From Tyto alba (lineage: Eukaryota > Chordata > Aves > Strigiformes > Tytonidae): a stretch of 64,000 nucleotides of DNA. The stretch covers positions 23,337,374 to 23,401,373 of the forward strand of contig NW_024881261.1 of assembly GCF_018691265.1 (NCBI RefSeq), written 5' to 3'. Positions 37,261 through 50,060 of the stretch are shown piece after piece. The position numbers were made by a program, and so were the translations under genes. The notes below the pieces were generated by a model. The model did no database searches. It saw nothing but the letters and a program-made list of their open reading frames with translations, and was not told where the DNA came from. Within the stretch, counting starts at the first letter, position 1. The number at the start of each line of letters is the position of its first letter.

Positions 37261-38144
37261 CCAGAGACAGAACTAGGGAATGGAAATAGAATGAGATGAT
37301 TCCTGAAGTAATGTTTTAGATCGTGATCATTTTTGTACCATACTCATTTATTTAAAGAGATGGCAAAAGCCCTATGCCTCCACATAACCCCTCACCTACA
37401 CAGAATAACCCTACTGCATTCCTTATTTAGGATCCAATTTTGCAATTTCACACAGAAACAGCCTTTTCACGAACAAGTCCACTGACAGAGAGGCAGGGAT
37501 TTCTCTTGCAAGGGTTTGCAGGTATTTGTTAGTATGTGCTTGTATGTTCCTATTAAATTGGCACTTAATATTGTGGTCTCTTATCTAACAACCATTTCAT
37601 TTTGTAACAAGAACACCCTTAAAATACATTTTTATTTTACTTCTGTTAGCACTTTAATACAAATTGAGCAATGTTATCCTGAGCTACAGGGTGTGGTATT
37701 AATTTGAGCTCTAGAATGTCATCAGGAGAAGAAAAGGCAGTCCATTGTGGTAACAAAATGCTCCATTATCAGTCTGCAAAATACATGTGGCATTTAGAAG
37801 ACAGTGATCCTCATATCCTTGTGAACTTTCGCAAGGATCTGTTGCAAAATGCCATGAGCAACTGATAGACTGTTGTAGTGTTGGAACAGAAAGTAATTGG
37901 CTCCTATCAACAGTCTTGTGACCTAGAGCATGGTTAACATAGAACCGATCATCCTCCCACAATGATATGGACCTGCACATCAGAAGTCCACACCGTACTT
38001 GTGGCTCTTAAATTCACAATCAATACATTGTTTGTCTTTATAAAACTTAATTACTTGGATTCGGGGATGTTTCTCAGAGAAATATAAAATACCATAAAAA
38101 TTTTTCACAGATCAGCAGACAAATTAGTTCAAGTTAATGATGCA

Positions 38145-38290
38145 AGTTGACACTTATATAGCACTGGACATCTTCAAACGGCTGTGCAAACATTAAATTA
38201 GCTTTGCTGCAGTTGTATGAAGTAGGTACGCGTTATTAGGCTCATTTTTACACTGGAGAAACAAAGAAGCACGAATTGAAAATTTTAGAA
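38145..38290 (+). repeat. MIR/CORE-SINE-like fragment
   Basis: The best of the MIR-like fragments. Motifs come in the right order: 'cacttatatagcactggacatcttcaaacggctgtgcaaacattaa' (about 38150-38195), 'gtatgaagtaggtacgcgttattaggctcatttttacactggagaaacaaag' (about 38216-38267). They parallel the 'acttatatagcacttttcatcctcaaagcactttacaaacattaa...gaggtaggtattattatccccattttacagatggggaaac' core of sauropsid MIR-type SINEs. It ends before the conserved 3' part. Family call from recalled motifs. Confidence 0.55.
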
Positions 38291-41200
38291 GGGTACTCTG
38301 TTTGTTTAATTTTGCTTCCACAGAAATCAGTGGGAAAAGTTGTCAGTGCCAGACTTGCATTTGCACAGGGTCCCTTTATACCCCTCTGACAGGGCAAAAA
38401 GCCTTATTTTAAGGACCTTGGCCTTGCCAGGGAGTGTAATGAACAGCCTCCATCAGCTTGAATGGGAATGGGTTTACATAAGTGCTGCGTGCTTGTGAAA
38501 ATCCTACCCACAATAGCTAGGTGATCTGACCAACATGACACAACAGGCTTGTGACAGAGACAGTATGGCAACTCAGTTGGTTTGACATTAGTGAGCAGTA
38601 GACCAAATCACCCCCTCTGAATATGTTTCTAGCTTGGAAGAGGGCTAAGTCACACAGAAGACTTCACACTATTTTAGAGAATGTTTTAAAAATAGAAATG
38701 GGTGCAAAACATTTGCTCTGAAAGTAATTGCTGTCCATGCTAAGCTACTTTAAGGGGAGAACGAGAGAGATTTGCGATGGGTGTCCCTTGTTACAAGAAG
38801 GTGATAGTAACCAAGTTATTTCAAGATCGTGTGTGTGTGTAAAAGATGGACAAAGGCATGAAGGTGAAGGAATCTTGTAGGAATAATACCCCAGAAAAGA
38901 AGGATCCTGGGTAAAAAGATAGGCCTGGATGGAGGACTGAGGCTAGCTACCCTTGCTGGACGCAAACACACTGCATTCACTGTATATGGATACTTATTTC
39001 CACTAGCTTCCAGTGTGATTAAGTCAGAGAGATGCCCTGTGTGTGAATATATATGTATGACTTAGGACTGAAATGCTGCTTCAAGAAAACCACCCAAGTT
39101 TGTTTAAAACTATCAGTTCAGTAAGTTGTTCCCTTCATCCTCCCCCTCCACCTCCAACCAGTGGTTACGCTTTAACCATGTATGGAAAACATTTCAGAGG
39201 TCTGAGTCATTAAAACCTACAGAGAATAAAAGAACTTGGCAAATATGAAAGAAAAGCATTTTAAATGGCTCTGAGGCATCCTGCTCCCCCTTGCTACTGA
39301 AGATGTGATAGATGAGTTGCCATTTATGTGTAGGAGCTGACAATTTGAGGTTTTGGACAAGTCTATAAACTTCATTACACACAATGTGCCCCCAAACCAG
39401 TTCAAATACAAATTATCATGTCAAAAACTGTGGGAAATGTTTTGATCTTATTAAAAAAAAAGAAGAAACCAACATTTGAAGTAGCAGTCTTGTGTGTTAT
39501 CTGCAGACAAACTTCCTGCCAAATATTCTTGCCCCTGCCAAAAGCTATGGTATTTTTTGATATTTACAACTCTTCAGTGTGCATGAAACAGCGATGTTTT
39601 GCCATTTTTAGGAGTGGCTGATCACATGAAAAGCTCTAACACAATTTAAAGTTACAATCTCCTCTCACAGCACATGACTTATTGGGGAGAACATTACAGC
39701 AGTCTTCTTCCCTATAAGAGCCAGACATTTTTGGAAGAAAAACACCAAACACACACATAACACTTTGAGGAAAGATCCAGGATACAGGAAATTTTGTGTG
39801 GAAGCTTACACAACGATAAGACATTACCCGTAAGCATGTGGAATTTGTCAGGGACAACATCCTGCTCCTGGTAATACTGTAAGATGCAAATAGAATTAAT
39901 GGATATGTTGGTTTTTTCCTCCTCCGTATTTTTAAAAGACGTTTATCCACACATCTACCAGATTTGTCATTATGAAAAACAGATTTTCTGATGACACGCA
40001 ACTTTCAAACCTTTTAGGATGTTCCTATTCAAAGTGTTGCTAAGTAATCACAATTCAGTGTGATGTTTCCTCCCTGAAGATAGTTCAGCAGGACTTAGAT
40101 TCTCAAAGAGCTCATTGAGGAACCAGAATTCAGGAAATCTGAGCTTTATTCCCAGCCTTCTGCAATCACTGCACTACAGAGCAGTGTCTCATTTTCTCAA
40201 TTAAAAAAACAGAATTAAAACCACCAGTCTCCTTCTCAAGCACTCAAAAAATGATCAATACTCCATAAAAGCTTTGCACTTTTATCACTATGTTAAGTAC
40301 TCAGTCCCTTGATCCCAAAACAAACAGATTTTGACATATTTTTTGCTGTATTCTCCTGGAATATTCCAGCTAACATTTATGTCAATTCAACCACAGCATC
40401 ATTTCTCAAGAGCAGAGACTTCATTTACTCCTGTGTCAATCCAGAATAACTGATTTCAAAATGCAGTTACTCCAGGTCTCAGTTCTGTTGCTATAAATCC
40501 AAGTTGTGGTCCTCATCATGGAATCTGATCCATGCCAGTACTTGCAGTCATACAGACCCCAACCAGAAAGGGTGCCTTTGTCTGTTCAATCACAAAAAAA
40601 TTTGGGATAAATAGCACAGAGAAGACAGGTCCAAAGTGATTCCCAGTGCCATTTGATTTCTGACGGCATCACTAATTATTACCTTACTTCTATGAATCCC
40701 ACCTTCCCTCCTACCCCAGACATTCCCTGATTCACAACATGCAAAAATTCAGAAGAATAAGAATACTGAGTACACCTATACCTTTTAATTACTTAATGGA
40801 TGACAGTCGTTCTATGCATACTATGCACAAGAAAGTATATAATTACAGATAATTAATATTCTATTCTTCATAAAATACATTACATTCATATAATCTTTAA
40901 AGAATCACTCACACATCACACAGAAAAATCATATATTTAAACAATACTCCCTATGAATCTTTTCACATTTTATCTACTCTCCCTTACTCACGAGGACCCA
41001 AATTTGCAGTTTGTCCATTTTTCTTCAACTTTTTTTTTTTTACTCCAATATCAGATTCAGCAGAGTTGAAAATTATTTTGTCACACAGAAGATATCAGGA
41101 CACTAAGTGAGGATGAAGACTCTGAAGAGGTATCTGAGAGTGAGCTGCAAAACAGGGTAGCTAAGATTTGAGTGCCAAAAATTTCTTGTAACCTGACAAA

Positions 41201-41854
41201 ATGATGAGAGGTAGACAAAACAGAAATAGGCTTCAGAGTTTGTTCTCTGAAAATGAAGTGGGTCTAACGAGTCTTGGGAGCTCAGAACATACAACTGTGA
41301 GAACTCGGAAACTAATCAAGTCAGGGACTGAATGGGGTTTCTTGTATGACAGGACACCCCTGAGTTATGTGCTCTTGGCCCTGGAGAATCTACCACATAC
41401 AGAGCCAGCAGATTTTTAATAAAATCTAAAAATAATTTAGAAAGTTACATTAAAACATGTGCTAAACATTACTGCAGCTTGCCTAGTAGGGGACATCAAC
41501 ACATAAATCTCTGCTTCTCTCCATTAAGTTATTACCAGAACTTGCAATCAAAAATAAGAAACAAATATCTCACTTCTGGGGACTCATTGGAGTAAATTGA
41601 AGTGAAACAGACATGCTCTAGGTGACAGATGTGACTCTTTCCTAATAAAACTTTGAGCAGATCTTTAATTCAGCGTATGCCTTCTGTATGGATAAATACA
41701 GATGATGCACTTACCTGAAATAATCTGTTTTCATATTTCAGTATTTTTATTACAGCATTATCTAAAGGTCCAGTCAAATCCTACCCCTAATGTGCTAGGT
41801 GTGTATTAGACTATAATCCTTATCAGACTAGTTCACAGCCAATACAGACAAATG

Positions 41855-41985
41855 AAGCATTATTACATTCACCAGTGGGGAAACTTAATGCAGACAGATC
41901 AGATAACATTCTAAAGATCACACAGAGTGACAGAGAGTCAGGTATTAAACTTATTCCTCCTAGTGAGCCCCAGTTCACTGCCAAA
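41855..41985 (+). repeat. MIR/CORE-SINE-like fragment
   Basis: 'cattcaccagtggggaaacttaatgcagacagatcagataacattctaaagatcacacagagtgacagagagtcagg' (about 41867-41943) follows the 3' half of MIR-type SINEs. That half has a 'cagatggggaaactgaggc' core, then 'cacacagcaagtcagtggcagagtcagg'. Diverged; ends not resolvable. Confidence 0.45.
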
Positions 41986-44900
41986 GCTCGTTTTCATCTA
42001 CCACAAGGCAGGCTAGACAAGGCTGCTGTGCCAGCTTATGCCTGCATCTAGTTATTTCTCTCTCTCTCCTTGGCCATGGACTACAGGTGTGCAAGACAGT
42101 AAACTACCATACTATGGCCATATAGAGAGGATATTTTGCATAAGGGGAGACCATTCAGTCACCTTAAAGGAGTCTCAGAAAAGAAATCTCTCCTGTAGAA
42201 CAGGCAGGAAGCTCTCTATGAGGTGCTTTAAAAGCTATTAACCACGGTCTGGGTTCTGGCTCTTCCTCTAAATGACTGCCTCTATTGAACTATCTGCCTC
42301 AGGAAGTTGTGGAATAACAAACTTTGTCATTTAAACTTCAAGGAAATCATCTGGAAAAGCTTAACAGGAAACTGAGGCATGGTGTTCAGTCCTGTTCAGC
42401 CCCTGAGCTCAGACCATTAACAGCAGTCTCCAGTCACGGCTGGGAGAACCGGGAAGGCACTTATGGGAGCTCGAGAAGGCCCTGCAGAGTGGGACTCCTG
42501 TTCCCTTGGGAGCAGCAGGTAGCCCTTTATCTGCAACAATATACAATACAGCTCCAGTCTTTCAGAATGACTGTAAGTTACTAAGCAAGAAGATGAATAC
42601 CTAAAGGAAACATAAAAGTTGAAGTCCATCATAAGAAAGAGAGAGGGTTACTATCTTCAGCTGTCATCCAAATCTACCTAAATCAAAGTGGTTTTTATGC
42701 AAACCCGGAGTTACTGTAACCTTTGTCTGCTTAATTTCAAACCTGGTTTTCCCAATGAAAACAGACAGGCTCATAGCCTAGAGCTATGTCAGAGTGAAAC
42801 CCACATTACCTGCAGTTATAGTTTCTCAAACCATAGCCTATAGAACAACCCTGGTACCCAGGAGCAGTAGATGGGCTGCTCTACGTGACGCAGGCTACCT
42901 ATGGCCATAGGAATGCCTACAGTAGCCTTACCCCATTTTGTGGAAGGATGGACTATTTGCTGTCACATAAATCTCAGGTGAGGTAAATATTGCCAGCACA
43001 AATGCATGTGATTACTGGAGTAGAATAAAATCAGAAAGCAAGAGTGAAGATCTTGTCCAGATATCAACCACAATGCTTATCATAAAGCCCAAGCATCTGC
43101 ATGCTCACAGAGACTGGAACTTTTAAAATTAAAGGAATTCTCCCATGTTTATGCCAGTATAATGAAGATCTAGGCCTAGATCTCATTTAAAATGTTTTAA
43201 CTGTGCTACTAATTATTGACTCAAGTCATCAAGTTTGAGTTTGGCCCTAAATAGTTCCAGCTGCAGCAGAGAAATCTAGAACCAAACCTAAATTTTAAGT
43301 TTCAAAGGCTTAATGTTAGCCTCAATTTTCTGTTAAATTAAGACAATAATTTCAGCCCCAAATTAATTAGGTTATTAAGAAGGCTTGAAGTTGAGCCCAT
43401 CTTACTCCCAGTTTTACTACCAAATTTCACAACCTGGATTTGCAGTTAGACTCATGGCATTTCTGTTACTTTTTTTCCAGGTTGTTAAATTTCTCCAAAC
43501 AAATGGGCAAAAGATGCCTATCTGAGAATGGAATCAATCAGGAATGCAGTTACAACAGAAAGAATTTCAGCAGACCATAAAAGAGAGAGGAAAAAAAGAA
43601 AACCCTGCTACAAGAATAGTCCAGCAAAATGCAACTGTAGTGAGTTTGGGCTGCTTCCCAGTACTCCAGAGGGAATTCTGCTATTTGCTGAGTTTAGTGA
43701 ATGTAATCTAGCACCGAAGGAAAACCGGGGGGAAAAAAAAAAGTGCTGCTGTTTTCACCATTTTCTCGGTTCTGCTTTGTATAAGAAAGCATACAAAAGA
43801 CAGAGAAATTATTGTATTACTGTGAAAGCAGACAGAAACTCACAAAGCAGATGTTCTCAACACACATAAGAGGGACTGATTAGACATTGAATAAAACCAT
43901 ACAACCAGCATAAAAAAAAACAAAACAAAAAAAACCAAGTCACTCAGCAGACAGAGATAAATCAAGAAATAGGGGACTCAAAAAGCAGTTTGGAAACAGT
44001 ATCTGTAGTGAAAAGTAAATCTCATCTTGTAGTACAGTAAAAGGGAATCAATGTTTTCCACTACGCATTATACACAACACTATTTCAGTTACTTTCCTCC
44101 AAGAATCACAGTATGTGACTTTAAGGAATTTATAAATCCTTCAGAAAAAGTATAAACAGCTAACAGGAAATGTAAAATGAAGTAATTCAAACAGAATCTA
44201 CCTCCAAAGCTAACCAATATCTACCAGTTATTTATAGCAGAAAATGTAAAAGCAATTGGAAAGGTCTTAAATCTTCTGAAGTTTAAAATACTTACTTCTT
44301 GCAGCCAAAATCACATCAGTTGAATATCCAGGAAAATTTTTAAAAGCTTCCATTAAGGAGCTTGACTAACTGAGAACATGATGTAGCCTTTCCTTTGGTC
44401 TGTCCAGCCATAGGCATTTACTCATTCAACAGAAGCACAGAGCGTGATACTGTAGTGCAGCCTTTTACGTAGGGATGCCAAGGAGGGGGGAGGGAGAAGC
44501 CCTTCCCCAAAGGTTTTAGTTCAGCCCACTCATTAAAATACAGAGTGGAAACAGCTGCTGTAGAAAAGGATGTCCAGGCAGGTTTTGATTAAGTTTCTTA
44601 GGTGTAAAATGGTTTTGTTCTGGAATCTCAGTAAGAAAAACAATTTTTCTTCTGAATTTCATTCTTCCTCTGCATTGCTCTTAAAGACACTGGCTCTAAC
44701 TCAGCTCAGAAATAAGTGTAACAGTGGATCGTCAGCTCTCCATTTTCAAATCATTACATCTCACTAGGGGAAAGCAGATCCCTAAAAGATCCTCCCTCTA
44801 CCCCCTGCAAGGACCACTCCAAGTGTGTGTGTGTGCTTTATAATGCTTAAATTTTCATGTAATGTAATACTCAGTTCATCTCAGATGACTGCCCACCAAG

Positions 44901-45000
44901 AAGTCCCAAGCAAACAACAAATACTACCTCACAAATAGCAACATTTAGAATTGATAGTATGCCTCTTACAGATTATCACCTCAAAAGTTAAAACTAGATA

Positions 45001-45366
45001 AGGAACAGAGGAGGGTGGTAAGAACAATGAAAGCTCTTCAACTGTTTCTTGACATGGAAACACTGAATAAACACGGTTTCTTCAGTCTGAGAAAGTGTTG
45101 GCAGAGGGGAGATGAGAGAGCTCTGTTAAATTGTGAAAGGCACCAAAAACAGTAATGTGGGAACTCATTCGTTCTGGCAGCTTGTTCCTTCTGGTAACAC
45201 AAGAACTAAGGAGCGCTGAAAGAAATCTTTAGGCAGAAGTTTTAAAACAAACAAAAGGAGTACTTTTTCACATCATACATAATTGGATTGCAGAGCTCAT
45301 TGCCCCAGGATCTTTTGGAGGTCACTGTGTGAGCAAGCTCAAAAAATTAAATTCAAAAAAATGAAA
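45001..45366 (+). repeat. Ancient CR1 LINE 3' region, sense
   Basis: Clear match to the conserved 3' part of old amniote CR1 elements. The line 'aacacaagaactaaggagcgctgaaagaaatctttaggcagaagttttaaaacaaacaaaaggagtactttttcacatcatacataattggattgcagagctcattgcc' runs from about 45197 to 45304 and follows the recalled consensus almost phrase by phrase. Upstream, 'agtgttggcagaggggagatgagagagctctgttaaattgtgaaagg' (45093-45140) also fits, and downstream 'attcaaaaaaatgaaag' ends the similarity. It is truncated at both ends and carries no usable frame. The opposite orientation and different extent show it is independent of the copy at 4286-4625. Confidence 0.8.
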
Positions 45367-45569
45367 GAACGATCCTAAACTGAAACTAGTAGCTTGGGAA
45401 GTTATTAACCACAAGTTATTAGAAGGTGTGGATATCTCAGGTGAAGTAGCAATTTGCATTTGCCCTCTACATTAACCCTTGCCCTACGCCTTTGACACTG
45501 ACCACTGCCAGAACAGCAGACTGCATTAGAAGGATCTCTGAGCCACAACTGTGCCCATTCTTATATTTC

Positions 45570-45720
45570 CATTTACCTAATTTTCACAACAGTCTTTAAT
45601 GAGAAATTGTCTGTAATATTAGGTCCATTTCACAGATGGGGAATTAAGACCCAAAGCAGCACAGCTTATTGGGAATTTTGACTACAACCACAATTCGACA
45701 GTTAAGTGCTACCCTTAAAA
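45570..45720 (+). repeat. MIR/CORE-SINE-like fragment
   Basis: 'ttcacaacagtctttaatgag' (45584-45604) and 'taggtccatttcacagatggggaattaagacccaaagcagcacagc' (45620-45665) match the MIR-type order 'cctcacaacaccc...aggtattattcccattttacagatgggg aaactgaggcacagagcag'. Both halves are in register, which makes chance less likely. Confidence 0.5.
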
Positions 45721-46108
45721 GTCATCCTGGAGTGACTTTGTACTTCCCAAGGGCAGCACCTGAGGTGGCCTGCCTTTCAAATTCCTGCACTTGTGACTCT
45801 TGCCTGTTCACTTTGGTATAAATACTTTCATGAGCAAAGTTATTCACCAACAGGGATTTTTCTGTAACTATTTCAGCAGCTATTAGTCCTATCTTCTGCT
45901 CTCTCTCCCTTTGCCTACAGTTACAAACGTGAATGCATTCTGATAGCAAAATCCCACCGTATCAAAGCTATTTCAAATACACACATGCTTTTTATATATT
46001 GCCAAGTAGCATTTTTCAGTGTAAGGCAAGCAGACTATCACTGGGTAATGGCTGTTCCTACAGCAGCAACAAGTTTGTGCAATCAAGGTTGTGGGTTTTG
46101 GTTTGTTG

Positions 46109-46130
46109 TTTTTTTTTTTTTTTTTTTTTT
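46109..46130 (+). repeat. Poly-T run (T22)
   Basis: Twenty-two consecutive T residues, the longest pure homopolymer in the window, followed by aatatgagac. Plain low complexity. Confidence 0.95.
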
Positions 46131-49100
46131 AATATGAGACATACTTTAAAAATACTCTTGTAGTGACCAAGCATTCACTGTGTGGTAAAAGGTGTAATTG
46201 CCCACTGGCCCTACTGTCTCAACAGCTGGTCTTAATTAATATTGAAAACCAAGATACTTTTATGCAAAATAAGTGAATTGACTTGAGTTCCTTTTCAGAT
46301 CAGGTCTGAGAAAAGCAGCCACAAACTCTGCTTCCCTTCTCTGCTCCTAATTTTAAACAGGGGCTTCATGGCTGTTTGTCTTTCCTTGTGTGTTTAATGT
46401 TTCCTGGAGGCCTGCAAAGGCATGCAAAATATTTTAGTTCAGGGCCTCTGTATGGTTGTAATAGGAAATAGATGTTGCCCTTAAAGAGATGGGTTAGTAT
46501 AGAAACAGGGATTATCTGAATGACAGCAGAGTCTTAACTTTATTTCAAAGAGAAGGAAAGGACAGATAAATATTTACTGCTTTTCATCAACATCATAGAC
46601 TACAGATGCTGCCTATTTTTTGTTACTACTTGTGTAAATAACCCAGGTTAAGATCTGGTACTGTTCTCTTTGTCAAAATTTTTCTTCATATTAAAAAGAA
46701 AGTTCTGATGCCATCTTTGCTACATAGTTTCTTTAGGCTGCAGAAGAGCCCCACAGAGAGAAAGCTGGTTTCTAAATACTGGGCTGGTCAAAACTTTATG
46801 CTTGTACAAGATGTGTGGTCACCAAAAACTAGGAAATCACAGACTTTTTGGTCTACTTGAGAAAATACATATTTCCTGTGCAAGGCTTCACTCCTACACT
46901 GAAATAGCCTTTCGGAAAAATTCTGAGTGTTTCAGTACTAACAGGTGGAAAAATGGTGAAGACACTAATGTAAACAAGGCTTCGCTTCTTACTCCTATCC
47001 CCTCTCTCACTTCACCCAATGTGAAGGGTACGTGCTGTCCCTTCCCCAACAGATCAGAGGATGATAGAACAAGAAGAGATATTATCTTTCCTCCTTCACA
47101 GGCCCTAATCAATAATCTTCAGGTCCTTATCTTTGATCCATTCATTCATGGCAGCAAACTGTGATCCCAAGTCTCCTTCACCACTGTTTCCTGACAGGTC
47201 CATCTTTTCTCTCTTTGACTTTACCATATACCTACTGATAGAGAACCATCAGAATTAAAAATAACTTTGGGACAATTTGCCTTTCCAAGATGAAGTCTTA
47301 CCTTCCATTCTTCAAGGCTTGACTAAAACTTATGAGATCTCTCTTCCCCACCCCTTCTTTTCCTCTATTAATTAAAAGTTTCTTGGTAACTCAAGAGGAA
47401 TCAAGAGGGCCTCGGAGAAAATCTCATTATCTTCAGTTTCAACTACACCTCTTATATCAGAAGACATTAAGGAAATTACTGATGGAGTAACTCATGTAGG
47501 TGCAATGCTGGCTATCAAAACAGCCAAGGTTCAATCAGGTATTCTGCTCAGTAGATGAATGAGAGATCAGTACACTGATGGACATGTTCTGGGATGCTTC
47601 TGTGTCTGCTGGCACTCCTCTTTGTACAGAAATTCCATCAAAATAAGCAGCCTTGTGACAATTCAGTAGCTGGATAGGAAGCCCCTTAGGTGTTATGGAG
47701 GGAGACGGTAGTTCAATAAATGATGTTTTCCTCTGAACAAGTGCCTTAGCACAGAGCCTTCAAACACAAGTGGTTTTACAGATCAGGAAAATCACTATAG
47801 TGTTTGAAGGTGCAACTGGATAGCTTTCAGCATGCCCATCTGGTGAGAGTTACACCTACACTATGAACTAAAACAGCATAATAATTTATTGCAGCAGGTG
47901 CAATCCAACAAGATTTTCTGTGAAGTTCCTCAGTTTTCACCTTGTCTCGTTAAAAAAAAAAAAAGAGTAATTAATCAAGTTTGGGATACAAGTGAGTTTC
48001 TCCTAATTCTGTTTCCTCCTTACCATCTTTTCAATTGGACAGAGCAGAGAGATGAAAAGTAAAGGAGAGAAAAGGTATTTAGGATTTAGGTTAGGGAATG
48101 AGAAACAGAAAGGATAGGAGAACGATTTTTTTAAGGAAAGGAAGGGATTTCAAAGCTGAAAAGTGAAAAACTTTTTGTCTCATTCTGAAAACATAATGTA
48201 GTTAATCCTGCCATTAAAACTCAAGATCTTTTGCCATGTTTTGTTTTACAGTTTTCATCAGCATTTGTTTCTTTCTGGAAACATTCATAATTATTTCAAA
48301 TTCAATATTGAGAGGGAGAGGACAGTTGCAATATAAATGGTCTGGATGGCTAAATGTATCAAAACTAGGACCTTTCAGCTTTTGATTCTGGAATGGCATG
48401 CACTGTATTAGCAGTGATGCTATTATCTTTGGAAAATTCACAGTGATTTTATTGATACCCAGATTATTAACTTTGGCTTCAGACCATAATCAGGGGTTCA
48501 TGGGATATTTCCCAAATTCTGCCACATTTGACTTTTTCCAGCCATTTCTACAGCTTTATGGAACCAAACTGAGATTGACCTAAATTGGAAATCTGGCAGA
48601 CTGAGGCAACATGATCAAACATCAGAGATACTGAGCAGAACCTTGACAGTCTCAATCTGTTCTTTAGATCATGAAGCCTCTCCCTCCCAGCTAACTTCCC
48701 TACCCACCCTGAAAGCATTCTCTTCAGGAATGGCTCTTCTCATCAGGGAAGCAAAACTTTCTGTTAATTTGGTTCATGGAAAGTTTTGTTGGTTTTCTTT
48801 CTCCGGCCCACCTAGGCTGGAAAAAATACTAGTCCCAACCAAAACCCAGTATAATAACTCTGCCCATATGTGGGCAGTTCTTTTTAACTTGCAAGGAAGC
48901 AATCCCACAATTGCAATTTCTTGTGGCTCATTATGGGAACGGTGGTATAGCACAACCACAGAAAGAGTTATACCAGAATGGTTTGAGCATAGAGTTATTG
49001 GAGAGCACTTTGAGATGCTTTCATGCAAAAAAAGGTTTAATGAAAACAGGGATTAGATCAATTCTAGGGCAATTGTGGTCTCTAAGTATAGGAAGGACTT

Positions 49101-49274
49101 CACATAAATTCAATGGGTAAGAGACAACTGGATACATAAGATGAATTTTATTCCAAATTGTCTTTAATGATATTCCATGGGATACAGAAACTGAGCTGTT
49201 TAGTATAAACAGTACAACTCCCAGACATAATAAATTAATTTATTTATGATCCAAAGTCTGCTATCAGTAACATG

Positions 49275-49312
49275 AATCCTGTTATTGCTTTCAATGGGCT
49301 TTGGATCAGTCT
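49275..49312 (+). repeat. Possible fragment of an ancient amniote repeat
   Basis: 'gctttcaatgggctttggatcag' (about 49286-49308) is a phrase I associate with old palindromic repeats abundant in turtle and crocodile genomes ('gacttcaatgggctttggatcagg'). Only this short phrase is recognisable here, so the call is tentative. Confidence 0.4.
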
Positions 49313-49681
49313 CCCATGAGCAACATGAAAAGGATATGAAGTCAGACAACTAGAGAAACAAGGACAGTGTAATTTCAGCAATGTAATGGAAAAAAATTAC
49401 TTTCCAGATAAAAAGGACCTAGGAGATGGCACAGTTGATCAGATTGCTGATTTACATAATTCAAAAGCCTTTATCAGTACCAGAAGCCTCAGGGTCACAT
49501 ACAAGAAACCAATCAGCAATTGTGAGAAAGTTGCAGCTGGGCATCTCTCCTGTTTGAGAAGGCACAAAGCAGCTTCACTAGGTCAGTGTGGTGCCATTTT
49601 GTCTTTGCTGGGTAAGTTTTTAGCTGGATTCATTCTCAGTTTACCTGACCACGTCCCATCAACAGAGCTAATATAAGGTGA

Positions 49682-49711
49682 GGGTGAAGTTGGGGTAGGG
49701 GTAGAGTGGGG
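49682..49711 (+). other. G-quadruplex motif
   Basis: Four G-runs of 3, 4, 4 and 4 bases are separated by loops of 7, 2 and 6 bases. This satisfies the standard G3+ N1-7 rule on the plus strand. It is isolated in AT-rich DNA with no promoter or CpG cluster beside it. Confidence 0.8.
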
Positions 49712-49924
49712 CATATTCTTCCAGTGTCAGCCAGGGCTTAGATCAGTTTACACCAGTCATGAAACCACAACTTGATAGAACTTGAAGTTCTTTTACAGTT
49801 TAGTGCAACAAAGTAAAGTCATGAGAACAAATCAAGTTCAGGTAAACCAGTATTTGGTAACAAATATGATTGTCTGTACTTCCAGAGCAATGCACCTGAC
49901 ACTTCTGAAGACCTAGAACCAAAC

Positions 49925-50060
49925 GTCTGAATTTACTCTTAAGTGCTCTGCCCAAGGTCACCTAAAGAACCTGTGGTACAGTAAGTAGCAGAGTCTGGAA
50001 GCCCTAATCTAGCATCTTCCCTCTGGCTGGCTTAATGCTCTCCAGACAACTCATTTTCCT
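49925..50060 (+). repeat. MIR/CORE-SINE-like fragment
   Basis: 'ctgcccaaggtcacctaaagaacctgtggtacagtaagtagcagagtctggaagccctaatctagcat' (about 49950-50017) follows the MIR-type 3' core. That core has 'cttgcccaaggtcacacagcaagt...ggcagagccaggaatagaacccag'. The tgcccaaggtcac motif is intact. No 5' part is visible. Confidence 0.5.

Larger units (their letters stand above)
36593..45000. other. Unique non-coding stretch with ancient SINE-like debris
   Basis: No gene recognised. Contains two clustered palindromes (37115-37151), a tandem duplication (37216-37260), MIR-like fragments (38145-38290 and 41855-41985), a T11 run (41031-41041) and an A-rich stretch near 43911-43937. On the minus strand a 47-nt open segment at 41715-41761 ends at a perfect donor consensus (CAG/GTAAGT). 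Confidence 0.55.
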
